A DNA stretch of 64,000 bases from CALWZE01 sp036644375 (lineage in GTDB: Bacteria; Bacillota; Clostridia; Oscillospirales; Ruminococcaceae). The translations under genes and the position numbers were made by a program. Shown piece after piece: positions 45,061 through 52,919 of this stretch (positions within the stretch are counted from its first letter, which is position 1; each line of letters opens with the position of its first letter). The stretch is taken from NCBI GenBank assembly GCA_036644375.1, contig JAVXQD010000007.1, forward strand, positions 11,418 to 75,417. The letters are read 5' to 3'. The notes beneath the pieces are model-generated. The model was given only the letters and a program-made list of their open reading frames with translations. It had not been told where the DNA came from and searched no databases.

Positions 45061-46409
45061 TGGGAAGACTTTTTGGAACTGACGGTGTAAGAGGAATCGC
45101 TAACGCTGATTTAAGCTGTGAGCTTGCCATGGATATCGGACGCGCAGCTGCTTATGTGCTTACGAGACACACAGAGCATCGTGCAAAGATTATAATCGGA
45201 TGTGACACTCGAATCTCGGGGGATATGCTCACAAACGCAATGGCGGCAGGCATCTGTTCAGTGGGTGCGGATGCGGTTTTACTCGGAGTGATGCCGACAC
45301 CGAGCATTGCACTTTTGGTGAAACAATACGGTGCGGATGCCGGCGTGGTAATCTCGGCATCGCATAATCCGGTCGAGTTTAACGGGATTAAAATTTTCAA
45401 CTCTCAGGGGTACAAGCTCGCCGATGAAATCGAAAATGAAATTGAGAGCTATATACTTGAACGCAAGCATGAGCTGGTACTTAAAACAGGAGGGGATATC
45501 GGGGCCGTAAGCCATCGCACTGACTGTGTTGACGACTATGTGGAGCATATTGTAAATAGTGTGGACGGTGACCTTTCCGGATTGCGTGTTGTGTTCGACT
45601 GCGCTCACGGCGCATCCTACGAGTGCGCGAAAAAGATATTTCAAAAGCTGAATGTGGATGGAATTTTCATAGGAGACTCACCTGACGGGCGCAATATTAA
45701 TGCAGGTGTCGGTTCCACACATCTCGACAATCTTCAAAAATCGGTAAGAACCTTTGGCGCGGACATAGGTGTTGCCTTTGACGGGGACGCAGACCGCTGT
45801 CTGGCAGTGGATGAGCTTGGAAACGAGATTGACGGCGACATGATAATTGCGATTTTTGCAAAATATCTGCGCAATAAGGGCAGGCTGGCTCATGATACCT
45901 GTGTGGTCACGGTAATGACCAATCTCGGGTTTATGGATTACTGCAAAAAGAACGGCATAAAAGCAGTGCGAACCGCAGTGGGTGACCGTTATGTGCTTGA
46001 AGAGATGCTGCGAAAGGGATATGTACTCGGAGGAGAGCAGAGCGGTCACGTTATACTGACCGATTATTGCACCACAGGAGACGGGGAGATGACGGCGGCA
46101 TTAATGCTTCAGATATTGAAGCAGAGTGGAAAAAAAGCGAGCGAGCTTGCAAATGAAATTCAAAAATATCCTCAGATTCTCGTGAATGTAAGGACCACCA
46201 ACAAGGGTAAAAGCAAATTCAAAGAGGACGATGAGCTTCAGGGATACATTGAAGCAGCGCAGCAGGAGTTGTTTGATACTGGCAGGGTTTTGGTTCGGAT
46301 ATCGGGAACAGAGCCGCTTATACGCATCATGGTCGAGGGTCGAGACGAAAGCAAAATATCAGAAATAGCAAGAGATATTGAGATAAAAGTAAACGAGAGG
46401 ATAAACTGA
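45060..46409 (+). CDS. glmM: Phosphoglucosamine mutase
   Basis: A 449-residue enzyme converting glucosamine-6-phosphate to glucosamine-1-phosphate for UDP-GlcNAc and the cell wall. It begins MGRLFGTDGVRGIAN; the phosphoserine loop is VVISASHNPVEFNGIKIF (Ser about 101), the metal loop AFDGDADRCLAVD, and the sugar loop GGEQSGHVILTDY. RISGTEPLIRIMVEG is the phosphate-binding end. Coupling to ruvB is a local feature; glmM is more often near cdaA. Confidence 0.97.
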   Translation: MGRLFGTDGVRGIANADLSCELAMDIGRAAAYVLTRHTEHRAKIIIGCDTRISGDMLTNAMAAGICSVGADAVLLGVMPTPSIALLVKQYGADAGVVISASHNPVEFNGIKIFNSQGYKLADEIENEIESYILERKHELVLKTGGDIGAVSHRTDCVDDYVEHIVNSVDGDLSGLRVVFDCAHGASYECAKKIFQKLNVDGIFIGDSPDGRNINAGVGSTHLDNLQKSVRTFGADIGVAFDGDADRCLAVDELGNEIDGDMIIAIFAKYLRNKGRLAHDTCVVTVMTNLGFMDYCKKNGIKAVRTAVGDRYVLEEMLRKGYVLGGEQSGHVILTDYCTTGDGEMTAALMLQILKQSGKKASELANEIQKYPQILVNVRTTNKGKSKFKEDDELQGYIEAAQQELFDTGRVLVRISGTEPLIRIMVEGRDESKISEIARDIEIKVNERIN

Positions 46410-46411
46410 GC

Positions 46412-47278
46412 ATGAGAATTGCCGAGGGTTGGAGTGACTATGAGCTGATTGACTGTACCGATAAGCACCGCCTCGAGAGGTGGGGTGACATAGTTCTTGT
46501 TCGACCCGACCCTCAGGTCATTTGGCACACGCCGCAGCAAAATCCGATGTGGCGCAGAGCAGATGCAGTTTATCATCGTGCAGAAACAGGTGGCGGACAG
46601 TGGGAATACAGGCGCAAACTTCCGAATGAGTGGCAGATTTCATGGAACGGCAGTATGAGACTGTATGTAACTCCGACAAGCTTTAAGCACACGGGCGTGT
46701 TTCCTGAGCAGGCGGCAAACTGGTCAATTTATCAAAAGCTTATAAAACAGGCGGACAGACCCGTGAGCGTCCTCAATTTGTTTGGATATACAGGAGCGGC
46801 AACAGTCGCTTGCCTGCAGGCGGGTGCAAGCGTGTGCCATGTGGACGCAAGCAAGGGAATGGTCGCGTGTGCCAAACGAAATGTTGAGCTGAATAATGTT
46901 TCGGGCGACAGGGTGCGTTATATAGTGGATGACTGCGCGAAATTTGTCGCACGAGAAGCGCGGCGCGGTAATTTTTATGACGGCATTATCATGGATCCTC
47001 CAAGCTACGGCAGAGGTCCATCCGGAGAGATGTGGAAGCTTGAGGACAGCATATTTGAGTTGGTGTCTCAGTGCAGGCAGGTTTTGAGCAAGACACCTTT
47101 GTTCTTTGCGCTAAACTCTTACACGGCGGGTCTTGCGCCATCGGTTATGCAGTATATTGTTGCAAGTGTTTTAAAAGATTACAGCGGTGAAATAACAAGT
47201 GATGAGCTTGGACTCCGTGTTTCCGAAAACGGATTTTCACTGCCATGTGGAAGTACGACGATGTTCACAGGCAAGTAA
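46412..47278 (+). CDS. Class I SAM-dependent methyltransferase (RlmI/RlmK-like)
   Basis: A 288-residue predicted RNA methyltransferase. The SAM-binding motif is VLNLFGYTGAATVACLQAGA (about residues 122-140), motif II HVDASKGM, and the catalytic-type motif IV DGIIMDPPSYGRGPSGEMW. The N-terminal 100 residues (TGGGQWEYRRKLP, FKHTGVFPEQAANW) fit the family of SAM-dependent enzymes related to 23S rRNA methylases. No PUA domain is visible at the N-terminus. It begins 2 bases after glmM. Exact target unknown. Confidence 0.82.
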   Translation: MRIAEGWSDYELIDCTDKHRLERWGDIVLVRPDPQVIWHTPQQNPMWRRADAVYHRAETGGGQWEYRRKLPNEWQISWNGSMRLYVTPTSFKHTGVFPEQAANWSIYQKLIKQADRPVSVLNLFGYTGAATVACLQAGASVCHVDASKGMVACAKRNVELNNVSGDRVRYIVDDCAKFVAREARRGNFYDGIIMDPPSYGRGPSGEMWKLEDSIFELVSQCRQVLSKTPLFFALNSYTAGLAPSVMQYIVASVLKDYSGEITSDELGLRVSENGFSLPCGSTTMFTGK

Positions 47279-47406
47279 TAATTATGATGTAAAATAGCGA
47301 TATTGTGCTGACCCTTGCTGCGGCTATCTTTTATTCAAAGAGTAAAGATGATAGGATATGCTTTAGTCGGCTGCAAAATTGTGTTAAATCGGCTGAGGGC
47401 AAAGCC

Positions 47407-47435
47407 TTGACAAGCTCATGGCAATGCTTGATAAA
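47407..47435 (+). promoter_or_regulatory. Possible promoter of the ECF module
   Basis: TTGACA at 47407-47412 with GATAAA 17 bases later (47430-47435). The -35 is perfect and the -10 is moderate. The 303-base gap 47279-47581 otherwise contains an 18-base AT palindrome around 47438 and the small frame at 47458. Confidence 0.5.
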
Positions 47436-47457
47436 AAAGCTTTTTTATTGAAAAATA

Positions 47458-47598
47458 ATGTCCGCTCAAAAAAAGGATGCAGAGCAGTCGGAAAATCAAA
47501 AAAGTACATTGGATAATGATGCACCATCGAATGATTTTTTCGCTAAACGCATCTACAGAAGATATGAGGTAAAAACCAAAAGTGCAGAATTCAGTTGA
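47458..47598 (+). CDS. Small charged open frame overlapping the start of ecfA1
   Basis: A 46-codon frame beginning MSAQKKDAEQSENQKS and ending in a basic stretch (KRIYRRYEVKTKSAEFS). It is highly charged, lacks membrane segments and overlaps the first 17 bases of ecfA1 in another frame. No ribosome binding site precedes its ATG, which weakens it. It could be a short regulatory upstream frame, a remnant, or chance. Confidence 0.25.
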   Translation: MSAQKKDAEQSENQKSTLDNDAPSNDFFAKRIYRRYEVKTKSAEFS

Positions 47599-48463
47599 TA
47601 CCAAAACAGTTGAAACAGATGAAAACATAATTGAATTTCACAATGTTACCTTTCGCTATTCAAGCGAATCGGAAAATGTTCTTGATTCAATTAATCTCAA
47701 TATAAAGCGCGGTGATTTCATTGCGGTGTTGGGCGCGAACGGAAGCGGAAAATCAACTCTTGCAAAGCATATGAATGCTATTCTTCTTCCTACAAACGGG
47801 AGCGTTATTGCCAATGGCTATGATACCGCCGACGAGGAGAATATCCTGAAAATTCGCAAGCGGGTAGGAATGGTGTTTCAAAATCCCGATAACCAGATAG
47901 TTGCGACAGTTGTTGAAGAGGACGTTGCGTTTGCGCTTGAAAATCTCGGACTTGCACCTGAAAAAATTCGGGCGCGGGTTGATGAGGCGCTTGAGATAGT
48001 GGGTATGACAAAGCACGCGACCGATGCACCGCATAAGCTGTCCGGCGGACAGAAGCAGCGGGTTGCAATTGCGGGTGTGCTTGCAATGCGGCCGAAATGC
48101 ATAATTTTAGACGAGCCTACCGCAATGCTTGATCCGTTTGGAAGAAATCGTGTTATCGACACTGTCCTGAAACTTAATAGGGAACAGGGAATAACCGTTG
48201 TGCTTATAACCCATTTTATGGAAGAAGCGGCGCTCGCAAACCGTATTGTCATTATGGATAAGGGCAGAATTGCCATGGATGACACCCCACAGAGAGTCTT
48301 TTCCGACATAAAAAGAGTGCGTGCGCTTGAGCTTGATGTTCCGCCGACAACCGAATTCTGTGTGGCACTGAATGAAAGCGGCGTTAAAATCAGCAGGGAT
48401 ATAGTATCGCCCGCAGAGTGTATCGAGCGCCTTGCAATGCTGTTGGAGGGTGTAAAAAAATGA
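47582..48463 (+). CDS. ecfA1: Energy-coupling factor transporter ATPase EcfA1
   Basis: A 293-residue ATPase of the group II ECF vitamin/metal importer. Walker A is VLGANGSGKSTLAKHMN, Q-loop GMVFQNPDNQIVATVVEEDVAFALEN (the QNPDNQ form is ECF-specific), signature KLSGGQKQRVAIAG and Walker B IILDEPTAMLDPFG. It starts with GTG, about 10 bases after GAGGTAA. The gene overlaps ecfA2 by 4 bases. Substrate depends on separate S proteins, none of which is nearby. Confidence 0.95.
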   Translation: MQNSVDTKTVETDENIIEFHNVTFRYSSESENVLDSINLNIKRGDFIAVLGANGSGKSTLAKHMNAILLPTNGSVIANGYDTADEENILKIRKRVGMVFQNPDNQIVATVVEEDVAFALENLGLAPEKIRARVDEALEIVGMTKHATDAPHKLSGGQKQRVAIAGVLAMRPKCIILDEPTAMLDPFGRNRVIDTVLKLNREQGITVVLITHFMEEAALANRIVIMDKGRIAMDDTPQRVFSDIKRVRALELDVPPTTEFCVALNESGVKISRDIVSPAECIERLAMLLEGVKK

Positions 48464-49329
48464 GTGTTATCGAGACCAAAGGTCTTACTTATAAATACCA
48501 GGCGGGAATGCCGGACGAAAAAACCGCCGTCAGCAACATGAGCGTATCATTTGAAAAGGGCGATTTTGTCGGTGTAATCGGGCATACCGGTTCGGGAAAA
48601 TCAACCTTTATTCAGCATCTCAACGGACTTCTGCGTCCGACAGAGGGAAAGGTTTTGCTTGACGGAGAGGATATCTGGGACCACAAGGAAAAGCTGCGGG
48701 AATACCGCTTTAAAGTAGGGCTTGTTTTTCAATATCCGGAATATCAGCTTTTCGAGGAGACTGTATACAAGGATGTCTCGTTCGGGCCCAAAAATATGGG
48801 ACTCAGCGATGCCGAGGTAGATAAGCGTGTGCGTATGGCGTGCGATTTTGTGGGAATTCCCGATGATAAGCTCAATATTTCTCCGTTTGAGCTGTCCGGC
48901 GGACAAAAGCGGCGCGTTGCAATTGCAGGAGTTATTGCGATGAATCCCGAAGTGCTGATTCTCGATGAGCCGACAGCCGGTCTTGACCCGGCCGGCTGTG
49001 ATGAGATTTTGGGTGAGATAAAGAGATATCATGAAGATATGGGAAACACAGTGATTTTGGTATCACATTCTATGGACGATATAGCAAAATACTGCAATAA
49101 GGTTCTTGTGATGAATGAGGGTTCTCTGTTTGCATATGACGAAACAGCTGCGGTGTATTCGCGTTCGGATGAGCTTGAAAAAATGGGTCTTGCGATACCG
49201 ACGGTCACCGGCATAATGTTAGCCCTAAAACGGCGTGGATTTGATGTCGATGCAGGGGTTTACAACGTTCAAGACGCTGTCAAGGCATTTAAATGTGCCC
49301 TAAGGACGGGGGACAAAAAGAATGCTTAA
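48460..49329 (+). CDS. ecfA2: Energy-coupling factor transporter ATPase EcfA2
   Basis: A 289-residue partner of EcfA1. Walker A is IGHTGSGKSTFIQHLNGLL, Q-loop GLVFQYPEYQLFEETVYKDV (the YPEYQLFE form is diagnostic for EcfA2), signature ELSGGQKRRVAIAG, and Walker B LILDEPTAGLDPAG. The frame is open further upstream, but the ATG at 48460 overlapping the ecfA1 stop (ATGA) gives the correct start. It overlaps ecfT by 8 bases. Confidence 0.95.
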   Translation: MSVIETKGLTYKYQAGMPDEKTAVSNMSVSFEKGDFVGVIGHTGSGKSTFIQHLNGLLRPTEGKVLLDGEDIWDHKEKLREYRFKVGLVFQYPEYQLFEETVYKDVSFGPKNMGLSDAEVDKRVRMACDFVGIPDDKLNISPFELSGGQKRRVAIAGVIAMNPEVLILDEPTAGLDPAGCDEILGEIKRYHEDMGNTVILVSHSMDDIAKYCNKVLVMNEGSLFAYDETAAVYSRSDELEKMGLAIPTVTGIMLALKRRGFDVDAGVYNVQDAVKAFKCALRTGDKKNA

Positions 49330-50137
49330 GGATATAACGTTCGGACAGTATATTTTCGGGAAATCCGTGATTCACCGCCTTGACCCGAGACTTAAAATCA
49401 TGTGTACAATTCTGTTTATTTTCATGCTGTTTGCATCAACAAATCCAATCGGAATCTGCGCGACAATTCTGTTTTCAATTATTCTTTTTGCAGTGGCAAA
49501 AATACCTCTCAAGCTTGTGCGTAAAAGTCTGAAACCAATTATTCCGATAGTTCTCTTCACCTCTGTGCTAAACATGTTCTTTATGTCGGGTGACCCGCTT
49601 TTCACAATCTGGAAACTCACGATTACAAAGCAGGGTGTATATTTTGCGATAATACTTTCGCTTAGAATTGTATGCCTTATCGCCGGTTCATCGCTGCTGA
49701 CATACACAACCTCTCCGATAGAGCTGACCGATGGTATCGAAAGCCTGCTGTCTCCGCTGAAGCGGTTTAAAATGCCGGTGCATGAGCTTGCGATGATGAT
49801 GACAATCGCACTTCGGTTTATACCGACACTGATTGAGGAGACGGATAAGATAATGTCCGCACAAAAATCACGCGGTGCAAATCTCGACACAGGAAATTTC
49901 ATCACCCGAGTCAAAGCACTTGTGCCGGTGCTTGTTCCGCTGTTTATTTCCTCATTCAGGCGGGCTGATGAGCTTGCGCTTGCAATGGAATGCCGCTGTT
50001 ACCATGGCGGAGAGGGCAGAACTCGGCTAAAAAGGCTTATCTTTAAGCCGGTTGATTTGTGGGCGGCAATTGTATTTCTGATTGTATTTGCATTTGTTGT
50101 TTCAATCAACTTTATTATTCCGTTGGCGGTGATTTAA
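49322..50137 (+). CDS. ecfT: Energy-coupling factor transporter membrane subunit EcfT
   Basis: A 271-residue transmembrane scaffold of the ECF importer with about five spans. The N-terminal FGQYIFGKSVIHRLDPRLKI is characteristic. The coupling helices that dock on the two ATPases carry the family's Ala-Arg-Gly-like motifs, here SAQKSRGANLD and ALAMECRCYHGGEGRTRLK. It completes ecfA1-ecfA2-ecfT; its stop codon touches the probable truA start. Confidence 0.94.
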   Translation: MLKDITFGQYIFGKSVIHRLDPRLKIMCTILFIFMLFASTNPIGICATILFSIILFAVAKIPLKLVRKSLKPIIPIVLFTSVLNMFFMSGDPLFTIWKLTITKQGVYFAIILSLRIVCLIAGSSLLTYTTSPIELTDGIESLLSPLKRFKMPVHELAMMMTIALRFIPTLIEETDKIMSAQKSRGANLDTGNFITRVKALVPVLVPLFISSFRRADELALAMECRCYHGGEGRTRLKRLIFKPVDLWAAIVFLIVFAFVVSINFIIPLAVI

Positions 50138-50884
50138 ATCAGCAATTATCTTGTGACAATAAGCTTTGTCGGAACCAACTATCATGGCTCGCAGATTCAG
50201 CAAAATGCCGTTACGGTGCAGTCTGAGTTTCAGATAGCTCTGAAAAAAACTATAGGCTCCTTGCCTGATATTAAGTGCTGTTCGCGCACGGATTCCGGAG
50301 TTCACGCAAACAGATACTGTATCAGTTTCAGCACAGAATGCAAAATACCTGTGGAGAAGCTTCCGATTGCGCTTAATACAGAGCTTCCCCCCGATATTCG
50401 CGCATTGAGTGTGAGACATGTCCCGGATGATTTTCACGCGAGGTATGATTGCGTGAAAAAACGTTATGTATACAAAGTGTGGAATTCAAAAATCATGGAT
50501 CCGTTCATGTATGGCCGTGCTTTGCAATTCATAAGACACATTGACGAGCATAAGCTTAATGAGACCGCTCAGATTTTTGTCGGTACACATGACTTTGAGG
50601 CGATGTGCAGCTCAAAGTGTGACGCTGAATCTACCGTGCGCACAGTGTATGACTTCTCGGTGACTCGTGAAAATGAGCTTGTGTTATTCTCGGTAAGCGC
50701 AGACGGCTTTTTATACAATATGGTTCGTATAATGGTCGGCACGCTTTTGAGCTGTGTACGTGAAAAGCTCAGCGCAGAGGATATAAAGAACGTATTAAAT
50801 ACAAAAAAACGAATTAATCTCTGCATGACCGCACCATCTGAGGGGCTGTATCTCGACGATGTGATATATAATTTTACGGAGTAA
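50138..50884 (+). CDS. truA: tRNA pseudouridine(38-40) synthase TruA, probable ATC start
   Basis: About 248 residues; makes pseudouridine in the anticodon arm. The catalytic aspartate is in CSRTDSGVHAN (about residue 51), with KKRYVYKVWN and FLYNMVRIMVGTLL also typical. The first standard start codon, GTG at 50153, has no ribosome binding site and would cut the first beta-strand. The five codons before it encode (M)SNYLVTISFVGTNYHG, the family's usual N-terminus, starting with ATC immediately after the ecfT TAA and 5-10 bases after GGCGGTGAT. I therefore infer an ATC start; the alternative is GTG (243 residues). Confidence 0.9.
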   Translation: MSNYLVTISFVGTNYHGSQIQQNAVTVQSEFQIALKKTIGSLPDIKCCSRTDSGVHANRYCISFSTECKIPVEKLPIALNTELPPDIRALSVRHVPDDFHARYDCVKKRYVYKVWNSKIMDPFMYGRALQFIRHIDEHKLNETAQIFVGTHDFEAMCSSKCDAESTVRTVYDFSVTRENELVLFSVSADGFLYNMVRIMVGTLLSCVREKLSAEDIKNVLNTKKRINLCMTAPSEGLYLDDVIYNFTE

Positions 50885-50887
50885 AAG

Positions 50888-52075
50888 ATGCAAGACGAAA
50901 TTACTGATGCACGGCGTAAAAAAAGAAGGAAATATAAGCTTAAACGATTGCTCAGGTTTACGTTTGCCTTGGCTCTGGTTCTGATAGCTGTGATATTGGT
51001 AAATACAGTTACGGTTACAACGTTCAATGATATAAAGGACGGTTTAACAACATTTTTCACCTTTTCGGGCGGATATCCCGCAGAGCTTGGCAAAAGCTCA
51101 CCGACTCAGGTAGCGCAGATGAGCCGAGCATATGCGGTTGTAACAGAGAATGAATTTATAATTAAGTCGCAGAGCGGAAAAAATCTTTTTTACGAAAACC
51201 ACGGCTTTGTTTCTCCGTATATTGCAGCATCAGGTAATCGCGCTGTACTCTATAATCGAGCGAGTAAGGATGTGCGCGTGTACAATCGCACAGGTCCGGT
51301 TGCGGAGTTGAAAACAGATTTTTCCATAGTTGACCTTGATATTTCATCAAACGGGGTGCTGGGTGTTCTCACTCAGAGCGACCGATATATGTCTGAGCTT
51401 GCAATATATCAGAATGGCAAGTACGAAAAGGTAATGACGTGGAAAGGTGCGGCAGGCTTTCCGATAAGTACATCTATGAGTGATAATGGCTCAAGTGCAG
51501 CGGTTGCATCCGTAATTGCGCGCAACGGTAAAATTTACACGACCATCACCTCAATTGATGTCGCACGGCAGTCCCAAAGGTATGAAACTGAAATTTCAGG
51601 GTTGTGTGTAAAACTGATATGCGAAAATGATGGGTCGGTTACAATGATAACGGACGAGAGCGCTGTGCGTGTAGTCACAGACGGAACGGTAAAAAACACA
51701 TATACTTTCGGAGATGTACCGCTGTTGTTTTTTGCAAAGGATAAAGGAAATAAAATCGCACTGGGGTTTGGAGACAACAGCCGTCCCGCGATAAACAGCG
51801 TCTTGATTTTAAACAGCAATCTTGAGGTAACTGTAACTATTGAGAATTGTGGTATAATTAAAGATATATACCTGTCTTCCAACAGGCTGTATATACTCGG
51901 AAACAAATTTGTAACAGCATATTCGATGGCGGGAGAAGCTGTAAAAACATATGACGCCGACCCGAGAGCGCTTAATCTGGTGGAATTTTCGAGCATAATG
52001 GAAATATTACCCGACCGTGTTCAAAAACTCGACGAGCATAAATCGGAGGAAAACAATGACGTGGCTGATACTTGA
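50888..52075 (+). CDS. DUF5711-like membrane-anchored protein
   Basis: A 395-residue protein with a basic cytoplasmic start, one membrane span (about residues 23-43) and a long extracytoplasmic part made of repeated beta-strand segments, suggestive of a beta-propeller (for example DVRVYNRTGPVAELKTD, LAIYQNGKYEKVMTW). This resembles the DUF5711 family of Clostridia. The function is unknown to me. It lies 3 bases after truA and overlaps the CvpA-like gene by 20 bases, so it may work with it at the membrane. Confidence 0.65.
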   Translation: MQDEITDARRKKRRKYKLKRLLRFTFALALVLIAVILVNTVTVTTFNDIKDGLTTFFTFSGGYPAELGKSSPTQVAQMSRAYAVVTENEFIIKSQSGKNLFYENHGFVSPYIAASGNRAVLYNRASKDVRVYNRTGPVAELKTDFSIVDLDISSNGVLGVLTQSDRYMSELAIYQNGKYEKVMTWKGAAGFPISTSMSDNGSSAAVASVIARNGKIYTTITSIDVARQSQRYETEISGLCVKLICENDGSVTMITDESAVRVVTDGTVKNTYTFGDVPLLFFAKDKGNKIALGFGDNSRPAINSVLILNSNLEVTVTIENCGIIKDIYLSSNRLYILGNKFVTAYSMAGEAVKTYDADPRALNLVEFSSIMEILPDRVQKLDEHKSEENNDVADT

Positions 52076-52742
52076 TGCTATTTTGGTCCTTATTTTGGCA
52101 ATATGCTTTTTTTTGAATTATCACCGTGGGCTTATAAGTGCAGTAATTAGTATAGCGGCAGTCATAGTGTCGTTGATTTTGGGCTTTTATGTAAGCAACA
52201 GATTGACAGAGCCTATATATGAGAATTTTGTACGCGAGCGGTTGGTGACAGCGGTTGAGAAAAGAATCGAGTCCGACGGAGGCGGAGCGTTGGATGAAGT
52301 AACCGACGGTATAGGCTCCTTACTCGGAGGGGAAGAAGCCAAGCAGCAGTTGATTGACGCTGCCAACGGTGCAAAGCTTGTTGCGGCGGAAAAGATTGTT
52401 GACGACTCGCTCCAAAATGGTGCGAAAACAGCTATTCGAACTGCGCTGTTTATACTAATCTATGTAGTTGTCTCCCTTATTCTCACATCCCTTGCGCGCA
52501 TGATGCGCGGGGTAAACAAAATACCTCTGCTGGGCTTTGCAAATAAGCTGTTAGGCGGAGCATTGGGGTTTGCAATCGGCGCGCTCTATTGCTTTATGTT
52601 TGTCTCAGCCTGTGCTTTAATAATTAATATCACGGTAAATACACTTTCGTGGATGAACATGGATATAATAAACCAGACAAAAATAATGTCGGTGGTATAT
52701 CCTTATAATCTTTTTGCTTTGCTTGCAAATGCTGCGGTGTAA
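52056..52742 (+). CDS. CvpA family membrane protein
   Basis: A 228-residue protein. It has an N-terminal cluster of spans (ILDAILVLILAICFFLNYHRGL, about residues 4-50), a soluble linker (about 60-125), and C-terminal spans with LTSLARMMRGVNKIPLLGFANKLLGGALGFAIG, the CvpA family's hallmark region. Relatives are needed for colicin V secretion or bile resistance; the molecular role is unsettled. The start at 52056 follows GGAGGAAAACA. Confidence 0.82.
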   Translation: MTWLILDAILVLILAICFFLNYHRGLISAVISIAAVIVSLILGFYVSNRLTEPIYENFVRERLVTAVEKRIESDGGGALDEVTDGIGSLLGGEEAKQQLIDAANGAKLVAAEKIVDDSLQNGAKTAIRTALFILIYVVVSLILTSLARMMRGVNKIPLLGFANKLLGGALGFAIGALYCFMFVSACALIINITVNTLSWMNMDIINQTKIMSVVYPYNLFALLANAAV

Positions 52743-52833
52743 TTCTGTATCAGAACCGATGAGCTTCTTAGCTCAATGACGGTAAATCAAAAAGCATTCA
52801 AATGTTTTATTAATAATTATCGCTGCCCTCCAC

Positions 52834-52862
52834 TTGAATATCAAAAAGGACAGTGTTATAGT
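52834..52862 (+). promoter_or_regulatory. Promoter of clpE
   Basis: TTGAAT (52834-52839) and TATAGT (52857-52862), spacer 17. A single AGTCAAA heptad lies downstream at 52885-52891, but not the tandem copy needed for a CtsR operator. Confidence 0.65.
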
Positions 52863-52919
52863 ATGCCAAATAAAGATGAGTACAAGTCAAATCAGTATTA
52901 AGATAAGGAAAAATAAGTT

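Noticed and set aside
52885..52891. CtsR operator upstream of clpE
   Set aside because: Only one AGTCAAA heptad; the required direct repeat is missing.
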